Positions 1-8,680 of a DNA stretch of 64,000 nucleotides are shown here, piece by piece. The notes beneath the pieces were generated by a model. That model did not search any database. It saw only the letters and a list, made by a program, of their open reading frames with translations, and had not been told where the DNA came from. Numbering within the stretch: position 1 is the stretch's first letter; each line of letters starts with the position of its first letter. Origin of the DNA: an uncultured candidate division WPS-2 bacterium (lineage in GTDB: Bacteria; Vulcanimicrobiota; Vulcanimicrobiia; Vulcanimicrobiales; Vulcanimicrobiaceae); NCBI GenBank assembly GCA_937927945.1, contig CALEYW010000025.1, positions 52,978 to 116,977 of the forward strand, given 5' to 3'. A program made the translations under genes and the position numbers.

Positions 1-108
1 ACCCACCGTCCGGCGGCCGAGACGGTGGCCGCGCTCGCGCCGGGTGCCGCGGTTCGCGCTATCATCCGCGGCTACGCAGAGGCCGGAGCCGCGACCCCGG
101 TCACCTAA
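1..108 (+). CDS. C-terminal end of an upstream gene (partial)
   Basis: The frame starting at base 1 is open to a TAA at 106-108, giving 35 residues that are rich in Ala and end in ATPVT. The beginning lies outside the window. The next gene starts 49 bases later. Nothing in the fragment identifies a family. Given the following genes it may belong to the flagellar locus, but that is only inference. A chance open frame of this length is possible at this G+C content. Confidence 0.4.
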   Translation, partial: THRPAAETVAALAPGAAVRAIIRGYAEAGAATPVT

Positions 109-133
109 TACCAGACCTCGGGACGACCGATAT
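106..133 (+). promoter_or_regulatory. Possible sigma-28 (FliA) flagellar promoter
   Basis: TAAT at 106-109 and ACCGATAT at 126-133 are separated by 16 bases. The family consensus is TAAA, 15 bases, GCCGATAA, so this is close but not perfect. Transcription would start near 140, just before the GGAGG at 141-145 that serves flaG. Late flagellar genes (flaG, fliD, fliS) are typical FliA targets, which is why the match is worth recording. No transcript data support it. Confidence 0.35.
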
Positions 134-157
134 CAGAGTAGGAGGATCTCGACGAAC

Positions 158-562
158 ATGGACGTTCAGGCCATCGATTCGGCAGGCGTTGCCGCAACTG
201 CAAATGCTGCCGCAACGGCGACCGCGGCCGCGGCCGCGACCACAACCGGAACCGCCGCCGCCGCGAGCGGGACGGGTACCGCGCAGCCGGCGGCAAAATT
301 GCTGGCCGCTTTCCCGACACCTCCGGGGCCGGGACAGAAGCACGAGCCCGATGAGACGCTGCATAAAGCGCTCTCGCAGCTGGTCGGCGGCGCGCACGTC
401 TCGGTCCAGTTCCGCGTTGTCGAGGGGACGCACGACATCGTCACGGTGTTCAAGAACGCCGACACCGGCGAAGTGATCACGCAGTTCCCGCCCGAGGCGC
501 TGGTGCTGATCGCGCAGTTCTTCAACAAGCTCGCCGGCGCCGTCGTGGACCGGACGGCCTGA
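158..562 (+). CDS. flaG: FlaG family flagellar protein
   Basis: A 134-residue protein. The N-terminal ~55 residues are a low-complexity Ala/Thr stretch. The C-terminal half has the FlaG pattern: an amphipathic stretch (LHKALSQLVGGAHVSVQFRV), then NADTGEVITQFPPEALV, as in FlaG proteins that influence filament length. The ATG at 158 is chosen because GGAGG sits at 141-145; an in-frame start at 44 lacks a comparable site and would overlap the upstream fragment. Its TGA shares one base with the fliD ATG. FlaG next to fliD and fliS is a common arrangement. The Ala-rich head is unusual and probably disordered. Confidence 0.8.
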   Translation: MDVQAIDSAGVAATANAAATATAAAAATTTGTAAAASGTGTAQPAAKLLAAFPTPPGPGQKHEPDETLHKALSQLVGGAHVSVQFRVVEGTHDIVTVFKNADTGEVITQFPPEALVLIAQFFNKLAGAVVDRTA

Positions 563-2592
563 TGAGCGGCATCGGAGCGACCTCGATCGCGTCTTCGTCC
601 TCGACGCCGGCGGGGACCAACGTCCCGCCGGTCTCCTTTCCCGGCATCGCCTCCGGTATCGACTACAACGCGATCATTCAAAAATACACCGACTTGACGC
701 TGGCGCAAGAGACGCCGCTCAAGACGAACGTCACGAACCTCACCAATCAGAATGCCGAACTGCTGAAGATTCAGAGCCTGATCGGCAAGTTCCAAGACAC
801 GTTTATCGCGATTAGCAATCCGGCGAACTTCAGCGCGACGGCGCCGACGTCGACCAACGCGACGGCGATCGCCGCGACGGCCATCCCCGGCGGCAGCGCG
901 ACGCCCGGCGCGTACACGATCACCAAGACCGTCCTCGCGACCGCGACTCAGTATGTGAACGATCCCGCGGCCAACGGGACGTTCAACTCCAATGTCGTGT
1001 TCGCCAACGCGGGCGCGTCGATCACGCCGAGCAACGGGACGACCGGGCCGAACGGCAAGGGCCAGCTCACGATCAACGGCGTCGCCCTGACGTACGACGT
1101 CAACACCACGACGCTGACGTCGTTTATCTCCGCGAACAGCGCCGCGCTCTCGGCGGTCGGCGTTACGATGACCGACAACGGCAACGGCACCGTCACCATC
1201 ACGTCGACCCGGCCGTTGACGCTGGGTGCCGCGTCGGACAGCGGCAACTTGCTGCAGGTCCTCAAGCTCGACACCGCGCCGATCACGGTATCCGGCGGCA
1301 CCTACACCGCGACGAGCACCTCGAAGATCGGCGGCATCAATCTCGGCGCGACGTTCAACACGGCGAACAACGCCGGCTTCGCGACCCCGGTCACCAGCGG
1401 CACGTTCACGATCAACGGCGTGCACTTCAAGGTGGATGCCACCGCCAACAACCTCAACAACATGATCACGCAGATCAACGCGTCGTCGGCGGGTGTCGTG
1501 GCGTCGTACGATCAGGCTAACGATCGCGTGCTGATTACGGCGAAGGCGAGCGGACCGCAGGGCGTCTCGTTCGGCGCGGCCGGCGACACGTCGAACTTCC
1601 TGCAGGCCGTCGGTTTCCTGGCCAACGCCGGAACGCCGAATGTCTTCAGCGCGGGGGCGACCACGACGGTCGGCAAATCGGCGGAAGTCGACTACATCGA
1701 CAACGCCGGAAGCACTCACGTGGTGTACGCGAACTCGAACACGGTGACGAACGTCATCCCGGGCGTGTCGCTGGCGCTGCAGCAGGCGATCGGCGGTACG
1801 ACGGGGATCGCGCCGGTAACGATCACCGTGGCGCAGGACACGACCGCGCTCACCAAAGCGATCGGTGATTTCGTCACCGCTTACAATGCGGTGATCGACG
1901 AGATCAACAGCGCGACCCAGGCGCCCGTCATCGGAACGACGACCAGCTCGTCGACCGGTACGACGTCGTCTCAACAGCTCACGACCGGCGGCGCCCTGTT
2001 CAACAATCAGGACATCCTCGCGCTCAAAGACCGGCTGGTGAACATGGTCTCCGGCTTCGGCGTCACGGGCTCCACTTCGTATAACTCGTTGGCGTCGGTC
2101 GGCCTGGTGCTCGACAACTCGTTCACCGTCAACACCGCGTCGTCGAGCAACACCTCGAACACGTCCTCGCAGAACAACATCACGACCCAGAGTTTCGCCG
2201 GTACGAGCGGCAAGCTCGTCGCGCTTGATACGACCAAGTTCGCCAATGCGCTCGCGGCAAATGGCACCGCCGTCGCGAAGCTCTTCACCGGCACGACCAG
2301 CATCGTCGGACAGATGGGCGCGTACCTCACCTCGGCAACGGGCTTGCCGACCCAACTCACCGGCGGTTTGGCTGGTGCTATCCCGACGCACTCGCTGTTC
2401 TCCACGCTGATGGACGCGACCAACAACCAGATCACGTCGCTGCAGCAGCAAATCCAACTGGTGACCGACCAGGCCAACTTGCAGGCCAACACGCTGCGCG
2501 CGCAGTTCGTGGCCAGCGAGACGCTGATCGCTCAGCTGCAGTCGGTGCAGTCATCACTCGGCTCGCTGACAGGATCGACCAGCTCGCGCTGA
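562..2592 (+). CDS. fliD: Flagellar filament cap protein FliD (HAP2)
   Basis: 676 residues. FliD caps the growing filament and guides flagellin insertion outside the cell. The N-terminal conserved region is visible (FPGIASGIDYNAIIQKY, residues ~28-44, followed by a coiled-coil-like segment with QETPLKTNVTNL). The middle is Thr/Ser/Asn/Gly-rich and repetitive, typical of exposed filament-type domains. The C-terminus (MDATNNQITSLQQQIQLVTD onward) is the second coiled coil that pairs with the N-terminus. There is no signal peptide, as expected for export through the flagellar type III apparatus. It is longer than many FliDs (~450-500), the extra length lying in the variable middle. It overlaps flaG by one base and is followed two bases later by fliS. 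Confidence 0.93.
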   Translation: MSGIGATSIASSSSTPAGTNVPPVSFPGIASGIDYNAIIQKYTDLTLAQETPLKTNVTNLTNQNAELLKIQSLIGKFQDTFIAISNPANFSATAPTSTNATAIAATAIPGGSATPGAYTITKTVLATATQYVNDPAANGTFNSNVVFANAGASITPSNGTTGPNGKGQLTINGVALTYDVNTTTLTSFISANSAALSAVGVTMTDNGNGTVTITSTRPLTLGAASDSGNLLQVLKLDTAPITVSGGTYTATSTSKIGGINLGATFNTANNAGFATPVTSGTFTINGVHFKVDATANNLNNMITQINASSAGVVASYDQANDRVLITAKASGPQGVSFGAAGDTSNFLQAVGFLANAGTPNVFSAGATTTVGKSAEVDYIDNAGSTHVVYANSNTVTNVIPGVSLALQQAIGGTTGIAPVTITVAQDTTALTKAIGDFVTAYNAVIDEINSATQAPVIGTTTSSSTGTTSSQQLTTGGALFNNQDILALKDRLVNMVSGFGVTGSTSYNSLASVGLVLDNSFTVNTASSSNTSNTSSQNNITTQSFAGTSGKLVALDTTKFANALAANGTAVAKLFTGTTSIVGQMGAYLTSATGLPTQLTGGLAGAIPTHSLFSTLMDATNNQITSLQQQIQLVTDQANLQANTLRAQFVASETLIAQLQSVQSSLGSLTGSTSSR

Positions 2593-2593
2593 T

Positions 2594-3019
2594 ATGACGA
2601 TCTCCAACGCCAACCTGCGCTACCTCGAAGCGTCGATCAATTCGGCGAGCCCCGAGGAGCTCATCATCAAGGTGTACGACGCCCTGCTGCTCTTCTCGCG
2701 GCAAGCGCTCGAGGTGATGGAGACGCATCCGTCCGACATTCAGGGCCGCCACGATCTGCTGCGCCGCGCGCAGCGAGCGTGTGCGCTGCTCATGGGTTCG
2801 CTGCGGCTCGAGCTCGACAGCGACATCCCCGGCAACCTGTTCCGCATCTACGAGTTCTGGCACCATCAGCTGGTCGTGGCCAACATGCAGGGCGACCCGC
2901 AGAAGGTTCGGGAGCTGCTGCCGATGATCGCCGGGATGCGCGAAACGTGGGTCGAGGCGATCAAGCGCTACCGGACCGAGGTCATGGCGGCACCGCAGCT
3001 GGATGCCCTCGTCGGCTGA
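2594..3019 (+). CDS. fliS: Flagellin chaperone FliS
   Basis: 141 residues, a normal FliS length. FliS binds the disordered C-terminus of flagellin in the cytoplasm and prevents premature polymerisation. The family signature is clear: YLEASINSASPEELIIKVYD near residues 10-29, then a helical bundle with ALEVMETH and ARRAQ-like helices and LDSDIPGNLFRIYEF near residue 75. It starts two bases after fliD and its end overlaps the next gene by 17 bases, so the genes are probably co-transcribed and translationally coupled. Flagellin itself is not in the window. Confidence 0.9.
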   Translation: MTISNANLRYLEASINSASPEELIIKVYDALLLFSRQALEVMETHPSDIQGRHDLLRRAQRACALLMGSLRLELDSDIPGNLFRIYEFWHHQLVVANMQGDPQKVRELLPMIAGMRETWVEAIKRYRTEVMAAPQLDALVG

Positions 3020-3383
3020 AACGGCGCGCGACGCCGTCGTTCGCGTCCTGCTCGCCCTGGAACGCTCGTGCCTCGATGCCGAAGCGGCTCTGGGCGAGCG
3101 ACGCTGGCCCGAGGTCGACTCGGCGCTGGCCGCGCAAGCCCGCATGACCGCCGATCTCGGCGCGATCTTCGAAGCCACGCCGGAGCTCGCGCCCGACCGT
3201 GACGAAAAGATCGCGGCGCGCGTGGATGGGATCCTGGCCTACCGCGACGATCAGCTGCGCCGTCTGCAGGCGTTCAACGCCGAGCTTGCGACCCGTCTGC
3301 AATCGATCGGGCGCATGAACAGCATGTCGCGCTCGATCGGCCGCCGCGATCCGGCCGGCCGCGTGCTGGACGGCCAGTACTAA
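3003..3383 (+). CDS. Small helical protein, FliT/FlgN-like export chaperone candidate
   Basis: 126 residues, almost entirely predicted helix with charged heptad-like stretches (VVRVLLALERSCLDAEAAL, then DQLRRLQAFNAELATRLQ). No enzyme motif, signal peptide or membrane segment is visible. Small helical chaperones such as FliT (for FliD) or FlgN commonly follow fliS, and the overlap with fliS places it in the same transcript. I infer a chaperone or flagellar accessory role from size, composition and position only; sequence similarity is too weak to name it. It is the last gene of the plus-strand flagellar run and faces a minus-strand gene 30 bases away. Confidence 0.6.
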   Translation: MPSSAETARDAVVRVLLALERSCLDAEAALGERRWPEVDSALAAQARMTADLGAIFEATPELAPDRDEKIAARVDGILAYRDDQLRRLQAFNAELATRLQSIGRMNSMSRSIGRRDPAGRVLDGQY

Positions 3384-3413
3384 AACTTGCGTCCCGCTCG
3401 AACGACGGCGACG

Positions 3414-4187
3414 TCAGTGCGAAACGGACAATAACGTAGCGGGAAACGGTTCCTGGCGTTCGACGGCGCGCGGAACGGTGTCGTCGAACGGAACGAGCTT
3501 TACGGCGTCGCCGTCCTGCACGATCATGCGCAGGCGATCGGTGTCGGCGTCCGGCTCGACCGCGGTGGGCGCGGTCGTGTCGGTGGCGCGGTCGTAGTGT
3601 CCGGCGCGCACGCCGGCATGCAGCAAGACGCGCCAGCCGGCGCCGCGGAAGCGCTCGCACAGCAAATAGTCTTCGTCGCATTGGCGCGCGGTGCGCGTCG
3701 CCTCGTCGATGTAGACGTGCGCCGCGAAGTACGGCGTCGTGAGGTCGCGCAGCGCGGCGACGCGGATGAGCACGCAGCCGAAGCCGATGCCGTCGACGCT
3801 CGCGACCGCGCCGCCGGCGAACGGAGGAATCGCCGCCGACGTCGTGTCGCTGGAAACCCAGCGTGCGACCGCCATCGGCCGCGCCGAGTCGCGGCTGTAG
3901 TAGAGCGCGCCGGCGAGCGCGGCACGCGGATCGGCCTCGAGCGCGGCCGTCAGCCGCAGCAGCGCATCGGGCGGGACGACGATGTCGTCGTCGATCATCA
4001 GCAGCATGTCGCTGCCGCGCGCGATCGCATCGCGCGCGATCATCTCGCGCTGCGCGGCGACGAAGTTCCCCGACCAGACCACGCGCGCGGCGTCGCCGGC
4101 GGAAGGCGGGAGTTCGAGCTTCGCGAGCGCGTCGAGGAATGGCCGGGTCGGTTGTCCGCTGGTGGGGATGCCGATGAGAAGATGCAC
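3414..4187 (-). CDS. Small GT-A fold glycosyltransferase-like protein
   Basis: 257 residues starting at GTG. The start MHLLIGIPTSGQPTRPFLDAL and the acidic motif MLLMIDDDIVVPPDAL (residues ~61-76) resemble the nucleotide-sugar and metal-binding core of family-2 GT-A glycosyltransferases. A later VDGIGFGCVLIR and YIDEATRTARQCDEDYLLCERFRGAGW resemble the acceptor-side ED motif region. It is shorter than most GT2 enzymes and has no membrane anchor. The GTG shares one base with the stop of the upstream gene, so it is the last of three coupled genes (ATPase, unknown, transferase). Acceptor and sugar are unknown. Its place between flagellar genes and a glycan island suggests a shared glycosylation role. 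Confidence 0.7.
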   Translation of the reverse strand: MHLLIGIPTSGQPTRPFLDALAKLELPPSAGDAARVVWSGNFVAAQREMIARDAIARGSDMLLMIDDDIVVPPDALLRLTAALEADPRAALAGALYYSRDSARPMAVARWVSSDTTSAAIPPFAGGAVASVDGIGFGCVLIRVAALRDLTTPYFAAHVYIDEATRTARQCDEDYLLCERFRGAGWRVLLHAGVRAGHYDRATDTTAPTAVEPDADTDRLRMIVQDGDAVKLVPFDDTVPRAVERQEPFPATLLSVSH

Positions 4188-5569
4188 TACGGGATGGCCT
4201 CGTGGAGAGCGGTGACGAGCGCGCGGCCTGCGGCGTGGAGGATGGGGTCATCGGCGATGAGCGGATCGAAACGGCGGTCGACGGCGCGCCGCACCGTGAC
4301 GCGCATAAGCCACGCGCCCCCCGCCGCCCGGTAGGAAGCGAGCGCGTCGCGCACGCCCGCCGCGGCGGTGGCGCCGGCGTTGTCGAGCGCGCGCGGAGCG
4401 ACTGCGAGCAGCACCTGCGCACCGCGCAGGAACGGGTCGCTCAGCGTACGGGACAACACGGCGCGCAGCCCGACCAGCTCGCGGGCGTCGAAGCGGGCGA
4501 CGAGGGCGACCCCGGCCGGTGAAACGGTCGCCGCGGGGTCATCGCCGTCGGGGACGATCGCGGCGAGCGCTTCGGGGCTGACGACCGGCGGGGTGGGGCG
4601 TCCCATGCGGGCGGCGACGAGCGCTCGCGGCAGCGCCGCGGCGACGGACCGCGCGAACCGATCCAACTTCAGCGCGGCACCCAGCGGCCCGTCGACGGCG
4701 GCGATCGAGCTGAGCAGGACGAGCGCAGCGAGTCCGTGCGGGACGACGCCGCCGAAGACGCGCTCGAGCGCGCGGACCTCGTCCGCGTCGATCGCCCGCC
4801 ACAGCACGGCCAGCGGTGGAAGGGGGGGCGGCGTCGGGAGCGGCGGCGGCGGGGCTGGTGAGATGGCGAGGACGGGTGGCGCGGCCGGTGCGTCGAGAAC
4901 CGTGTCGATGACCCGGGCGACGGGCGCCGGTTCGGCCGGCGCCGCAGCGAGGTCGGCATCGTCTTCGCCGGCTTCCATTTCGTAGAACGGGCGCGGCTGC
5001 TGGTAGGCGGTGTGGCCGGTCTTCCGGCGCAGGCGCAATGCCGGTGCGGCGACCGTGGGCGTTCCCGGCGCGCTGGCGTGGACCGCGACGTCGAGCGGAG
5101 CCGTTCCGGGCAGGACGCGCAGCGCGACGCGCACCCGCACCGCTTCGCCCGGCGGGACGGCGCCGATCGCGAGTCCCTCGCCGAGCAGCTTTTCCGCATC
5201 GACGGCTGCACCGTCCCGTGCGGCTGAACCGGCGACGAGTTCGGCCTCAGGCGGAATAGCGATCCGCAGCATCGCGTTCGGGACCGCGAGCTCGCCGTCG
5301 TCGTGCATCGCGACGACGATCGTGACGATCGCGCCGGGGATCAGGTCGCCCTCGGGCCGCACGTCCAGTGCTAGGCGCAGCGCGGCAGGCCGCGGCGTTG
5401 CGCTGGGGTCGCCGTCGACGATCGTTTCCGCGCCGAAGTGGACAATGGTCGATGACGGCGAGGCCGGGTGCGCCGCGAGGCCGAGCTCTTCACGCCGCCG
5501 CCGGTCGAGCAGCCGGGAATCGGCGTCTCTTCCGAAGAGCGCGTCGACGTCGACGTCGCGCCCGCTCAC
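4187..5569 (-). CDS. Unrecognised protein with beta-rich middle and proline-rich linker
   Basis: 460 residues, GTG start overlapping the stop of the ATPase gene by four bases. I do not recognise the family. Residues ~60-185 look like an immunoglobulin-like or DUF11-type beta domain (RPEGDLIPGAIVTIVVAMHD, IPPEAELVAGSAARD, GEAVRVRVALRVLPG). Residues ~240-265 are a proline-rich linker, and the last ~190 residues are Ala-rich helices. There is no signal peptide or membrane segment. The tight coupling to an ExeA-like ATPase and a glycosyltransferase suggests one functional unit, but the sequence does not say what it does. Confidence 0.6.
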   Translation of the reverse strand: MSGRDVDVDALFGRDADSRLLDRRRREELGLAAHPASPSSTIVHFGAETIVDGDPSATPRPAALRLALDVRPEGDLIPGAIVTIVVAMHDDGELAVPNAMLRIAIPPEAELVAGSAARDGAAVDAEKLLGEGLAIGAVPPGEAVRVRVALRVLPGTAPLDVAVHASAPGTPTVAAPALRLRRKTGHTAYQQPRPFYEMEAGEDDADLAAAPAEPAPVARVIDTVLDAPAAPPVLAISPAPPPPLPTPPPLPPLAVLWRAIDADEVRALERVFGGVVPHGLAALVLLSSIAAVDGPLGAALKLDRFARSVAAALPRALVAARMGRPTPPVVSPEALAAIVPDGDDPAATVSPAGVALVARFDARELVGLRAVLSRTLSDPFLRGAQVLLAVAPRALDNAGATAAAGVRDALASYRAAGGAWLMRVTVRRAVDRRFDPLIADDPILHAAGRALVTALHEAIP

Positions 5570-6501
5570 CGGGCGCGAAATGCGGCGAGCCAGGGAAAGC
5601 GGCGGCGTGGCGGCACCGGCACGCCGTCAGCCCCCGCGGCGGAGGGCGCGGCGCCCCGTGCACCAGGCTGCGTAGCGAGCACGATCCCGCGCGCGCGGGC
5701 CGCAGCCTCGGCGTCGACACGCGTCGCGCGCGGCCGGCCGGCGGCTGCGGCGTCGCGCAGGGTCGCGTGAGCCAGGGTCAACAAGCGGCGCGGCGTTCCG
5801 GTCGCCGCGGTCACGATCGTGTCGATCGCTGCCTCGTCGAAGAGCGCCGTCATGTCGGCGGCCGAGCCGGCCCGGGCGACGCGATAGGCCAGCAGCGCGC
5901 GGGCTTCGTTCGCGTCGAGGGCGTCGAGGGCGATCCAGGTGTCGACCCGGTCGGCGAGGTTACGGCGCGAGTCGACCCGCCGCCGGAGTTCGGTCTGACC
6001 GAAGAGGACGACGTTGAGCAGCTTGCGCTGCGGGACGTCGTAGTTGAGCAGCAGCCGGATGACCTCGAAGATCTCGTCGCTGGCATTCTGGGCTTCGTCG
6101 ATCAGCAGCGCCAGCGTCAGCCCGTCGAGCACCGCCGCGTCGTAGAGATAGTTCTTGAGCGCGTTCTTCAGCGCGGCGGGCGAGCGCGGCGGCAAGGCGA
6201 GCCCGAACGAGCGCGCGACGCCGAGCAGAAACTCCGTCTCGTTCGAAAACGACGGGTCGAGAATCTTGCCGAGCCGGACCTCGTCACGCCCGAGCAGCTC
6301 GCGTTCGAGCTGCGCCATCAGACTGGTCTTCCCGGTGCCGGGGTCGCCGATGACGACCTGCAGTCCGCGCGATTCCAGCACGCCTTCGACCATGCGCTCG
6401 CGCGCCCCGGCGAGGGCCGGCGTGGTGCGGTAGAAGTGCGGATCAGCCGTGTCGAGGAACGGGTCGCGCTCCAGACCGTAATGCCGGAAGTAGGGGTTCA
6501 T
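5566..6501 (-). CDS. ExeA/MshM-like AAA ATPase
   Basis: 311 residues from the ATG at 6501. The start MNPYFRHYGLERDPFLDTAD is characteristic of the ExeA/GspA/MshM ATPase family. Walker A GDPGTGKTS lies at residues ~52-60 and Walker B LALLIDEAQNA near 130-140; VVLFGQTELRRRV is the sensor-1 region. The C-terminal domain is helical, and there is no peptidoglycan-binding domain or membrane segment, unlike ExeA. A GTG at 6555 would add 18 residues but would overlap the divergent gene. Relatives assist secretins, pili or transposition. Here it heads a three-gene minus-strand operon, so energising assembly or positioning of a surface machine is a reasonable inference. Confidence 0.8.
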   Translation of the reverse strand: MNPYFRHYGLERDPFLDTADPHFYRTTPALAGARERMVEGVLESRGLQVVIGDPGTGKTSLMAQLERELLGRDEVRLGKILDPSFSNETEFLLGVARSFGLALPPRSPAALKNALKNYLYDAAVLDGLTLALLIDEAQNASDEIFEVIRLLLNYDVPQRKLLNVVLFGQTELRRRVDSRRNLADRVDTWIALDALDANEARALLAYRVARAGSAADMTALFDEAAIDTIVTAATGTPRRLLTLAHATLRDAAAAGRPRATRVDAEAAARARGIVLATQPGARGAAPSAAGADGVPVPPRRRFPWLAAFRAR

Positions 6502-6586
6502 CCAAGGGGGAGGTTCGGCATGCGGCGGGCAGGCGGCCTTGTCGCGGCTCCTCACCTTTTCAGACGGCGATGCCGATTACCATCGG

Positions 6587-8680
6587 GTGAACGTTGCGAG
6601 GCCGTACGCGCTCGTGTGCCTCGGCGGCGGGCCTCGGTTCTCCGCACAGTTGCGCGCGCGTTTCGGTGCGGTTCCGTTTCGGTATGTCGGCGCTCCCTGG
6701 GGCGCTCCGTTCGGCGTCACCGCCGATCCGTCGCTCGATGCAGCACTCCGAGCGCTCGCTGTCGATACCGTCGTTCTGGTCGGTGGCTGGGTCGCGCTCG
6801 AACCGGCGGCGGCCGCCGTGCTGGCCGCGCTCGCCGAGCCGCAGACCCTCGTTGCGCCGGCGTTCGTGGATGCGTTGGGGCGGGATGCTGGAACCGGTGC
6901 GGTGCCCGTCCTGGATCCTGCGGGCGGACACGCGCGGATGTACACCGTGCTGAACGTTGCCTTGCACGCTGACGCGCCGTTGGAGCGGTTCGGTTTCGAC
7001 GGGCGGTGCCTCGCGTCGCGCATCGAGACGCTACGCTCGCTCGACCAGCTGCCGAGCGAGCCGGAGGAGTGGGTGACGACGACGATTCGCGCTGCCGCGG
7101 CCGGCGTGCGGCTGGTGTGCGCCGACGTGACCGTGCGTCTCGAATCGGGCTTTCAGCCCTCGAGCGGCGACGATCCTCGTCGGGCCGGCTTCGAGAGCGA
7201 GTTGGCGCGTGAGAGTGCGCCGTGGTGGTCGGGCTTCGCGCTCGACGCCGCGCGCGCTCGGGTGACCCGGTTGGTGCGCACGAATTTGGGCGAGGACCTC
7301 GTGGTCGTCGATCCGGCTCCGTGCGCGACCGTCGTGGTCGTCGGCGAACCCGCCGATCGCGGCGCCTGCGAAGCCGCCGTGCGCGCAAACGGGCTGCGCG
7401 TCGATGACATCGTATTCGCCGCCGGCCGGGACGCAGTAGCGGTCGCGAAGGCGACGTTGCGCAATCGCGGCGACCGGTACGTCGGTTTCATCGGTGCAGC
7501 GACCGTCGCCGCGCCGGGCTGGCTCGACGCGCTCGTGGCGACGCTCGAGCGCGACCAACTCGCGGCCATCGCCACGTTTGCGCCGGCCGGGATCGATGCG
7601 CGCGCAAGCGTCGTTGCGATGGCGCGCATTCCCGGCGCGTTTGCCCTGGACGCATTCGAGACGGTACACGGCGCGCTCGCCGATTTCGCCCTGCGCGTGA
7701 CGCGCGATGCGAGGCGCGCGGTGGCGCGCGTCGCTCCCGAAGGGTTGTGCAGTCTGCCGCCGGCGACTGAGGATGCGGCCTTTCGCCTTCGGTACGGCCG
7801 TGCGCCGAGCGAGGCCGAACCATCGCTCGCCGACGTTCCCGCGCCGCGCTTTCGCGGCATCGCGAGCATCGTCATGCTGTCGTGGAACGCGGCCCAATTC
7901 ACCCGCATCGCGGTCGACTCGATTCGCGCGGTGACGCGCTATCCGTATGAGATCGTGATCGTCGACAACGGGTCGGACGATGCGACGCACGCCGTGCTCG
8001 AAGGCCTCGCTGCCGAGGGCGACGACGTTCGCATCATTTACAACGGGCGCAACCTCGGCTTCGGCGGCGGGATGAACGTCGGGATGCTCCACGCTCGCGG
8101 CGACGTCGTCGTGCTGTTGAACAACGACGTCGTCGTGACGCAGGGCTGGCTGGAAGACCTGATCGGCGCGCTCGAACTGCGCCGCACGGTCGGCTGCACC
8201 GCGCCGCGCAGCAATCACGTCGCGAGCTCGCAAATCGTCTCGGCGGAGTACGCCGACATCGACGCGATGCGCGGGTTCGCCGCGGAGCGCCGCCGGAAGT
8301 TTCGCGGTCAGGGCTACACCGTCGACCGCGTCGTCGGCTTCTGCCTGTGCCTCGACCGGCGGTTGATCGACGAGATTGGCGGCTTCGACCCGCTCTACGG
8401 TATCGGCAACTTCGAGGACGACGATCTCTCGGTGCGCATCCGTGCAGCCGGCTGGGGGATCTTCATCTGCGACGACGTCTTCATCCACCACTACGGCAGC
8501 GTCAGCTTCAAGGCGAATTCGGTCGACTATCGCAACCTCATGGAAACGAATTGGACGGCGTTCAATCGCAAGTGGGGTCTGCCGCCGGGGCCATTCCACC
8601 TTCTGTACGACGCTCGAAGCGTGATGCGGCGCGGGTTCGACCACGAGCGCCACTTTGTGCCGCTGGGGGCGCCCGAATGA
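6587..8680 (+). CDS. Large family-2 glycosyltransferase with extra N-terminal domain
   Basis: 697 residues from the GTG at 6587; a TTG at 6539 is possible but would overlap the minus-strand neighbour. The C-terminal half (~425-650) is a typical GT2 domain: ASIVMLSWNAAQFTRIAVDS, EIVIVDNGSDD, NLGFGGGMNVG, VVLLNNDVVVTQGWL, and the later GIGNFEDDDLSVRIRAAGW. An N-terminal region around residues 245-330 (DRYVGFIGAATVAAPGWLDA) looks like a second GT2 fold that has lost the acidic DxD, so it may only bind or scaffold. The stop overlaps the next gene (ATGA). It is the first of four coupled glycosyltransferase-like genes. Confidence 0.85.
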   Translation: MNVARPYALVCLGGGPRFSAQLRARFGAVPFRYVGAPWGAPFGVTADPSLDAALRALAVDTVVLVGGWVALEPAAAAVLAALAEPQTLVAPAFVDALGRDAGTGAVPVLDPAGGHARMYTVLNVALHADAPLERFGFDGRCLASRIETLRSLDQLPSEPEEWVTTTIRAAAAGVRLVCADVTVRLESGFQPSSGDDPRRAGFESELARESAPWWSGFALDAARARVTRLVRTNLGEDLVVVDPAPCATVVVVGEPADRGACEAAVRANGLRVDDIVFAAGRDAVAVAKATLRNRGDRYVGFIGAATVAAPGWLDALVATLERDQLAAIATFAPAGIDARASVVAMARIPGAFALDAFETVHGALADFALRVTRDARRAVARVAPEGLCSLPPATEDAAFRLRYGRAPSEAEPSLADVPAPRFRGIASIVMLSWNAAQFTRIAVDSIRAVTRYPYEIVIVDNGSDDATHAVLEGLAAEGDDVRIIYNGRNLGFGGGMNVGMLHARGDVVVLLNNDVVVTQGWLEDLIGALELRRTVGCTAPRSNHVASSQIVSAEYADIDAMRGFAAERRRKFRGQGYTVDRVVGFCLCLDRRLIDEIGGFDPLYGIGNFEDDDLSVRIRAAGWGIFICDDVFIHHYGSVSFKANSVDYRNLMETNWTAFNRKWGLPPGPFHLLYDARSVMRRGFDHERHFVPLGAPE

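Noticed and set aside
166..2457. Very long antisense open frame opposite flaG-fliD
   Set aside because: It is the reverse-strand shadow of fliD at high G+C, Arg-rich without motifs; fliD has the conserved termini.
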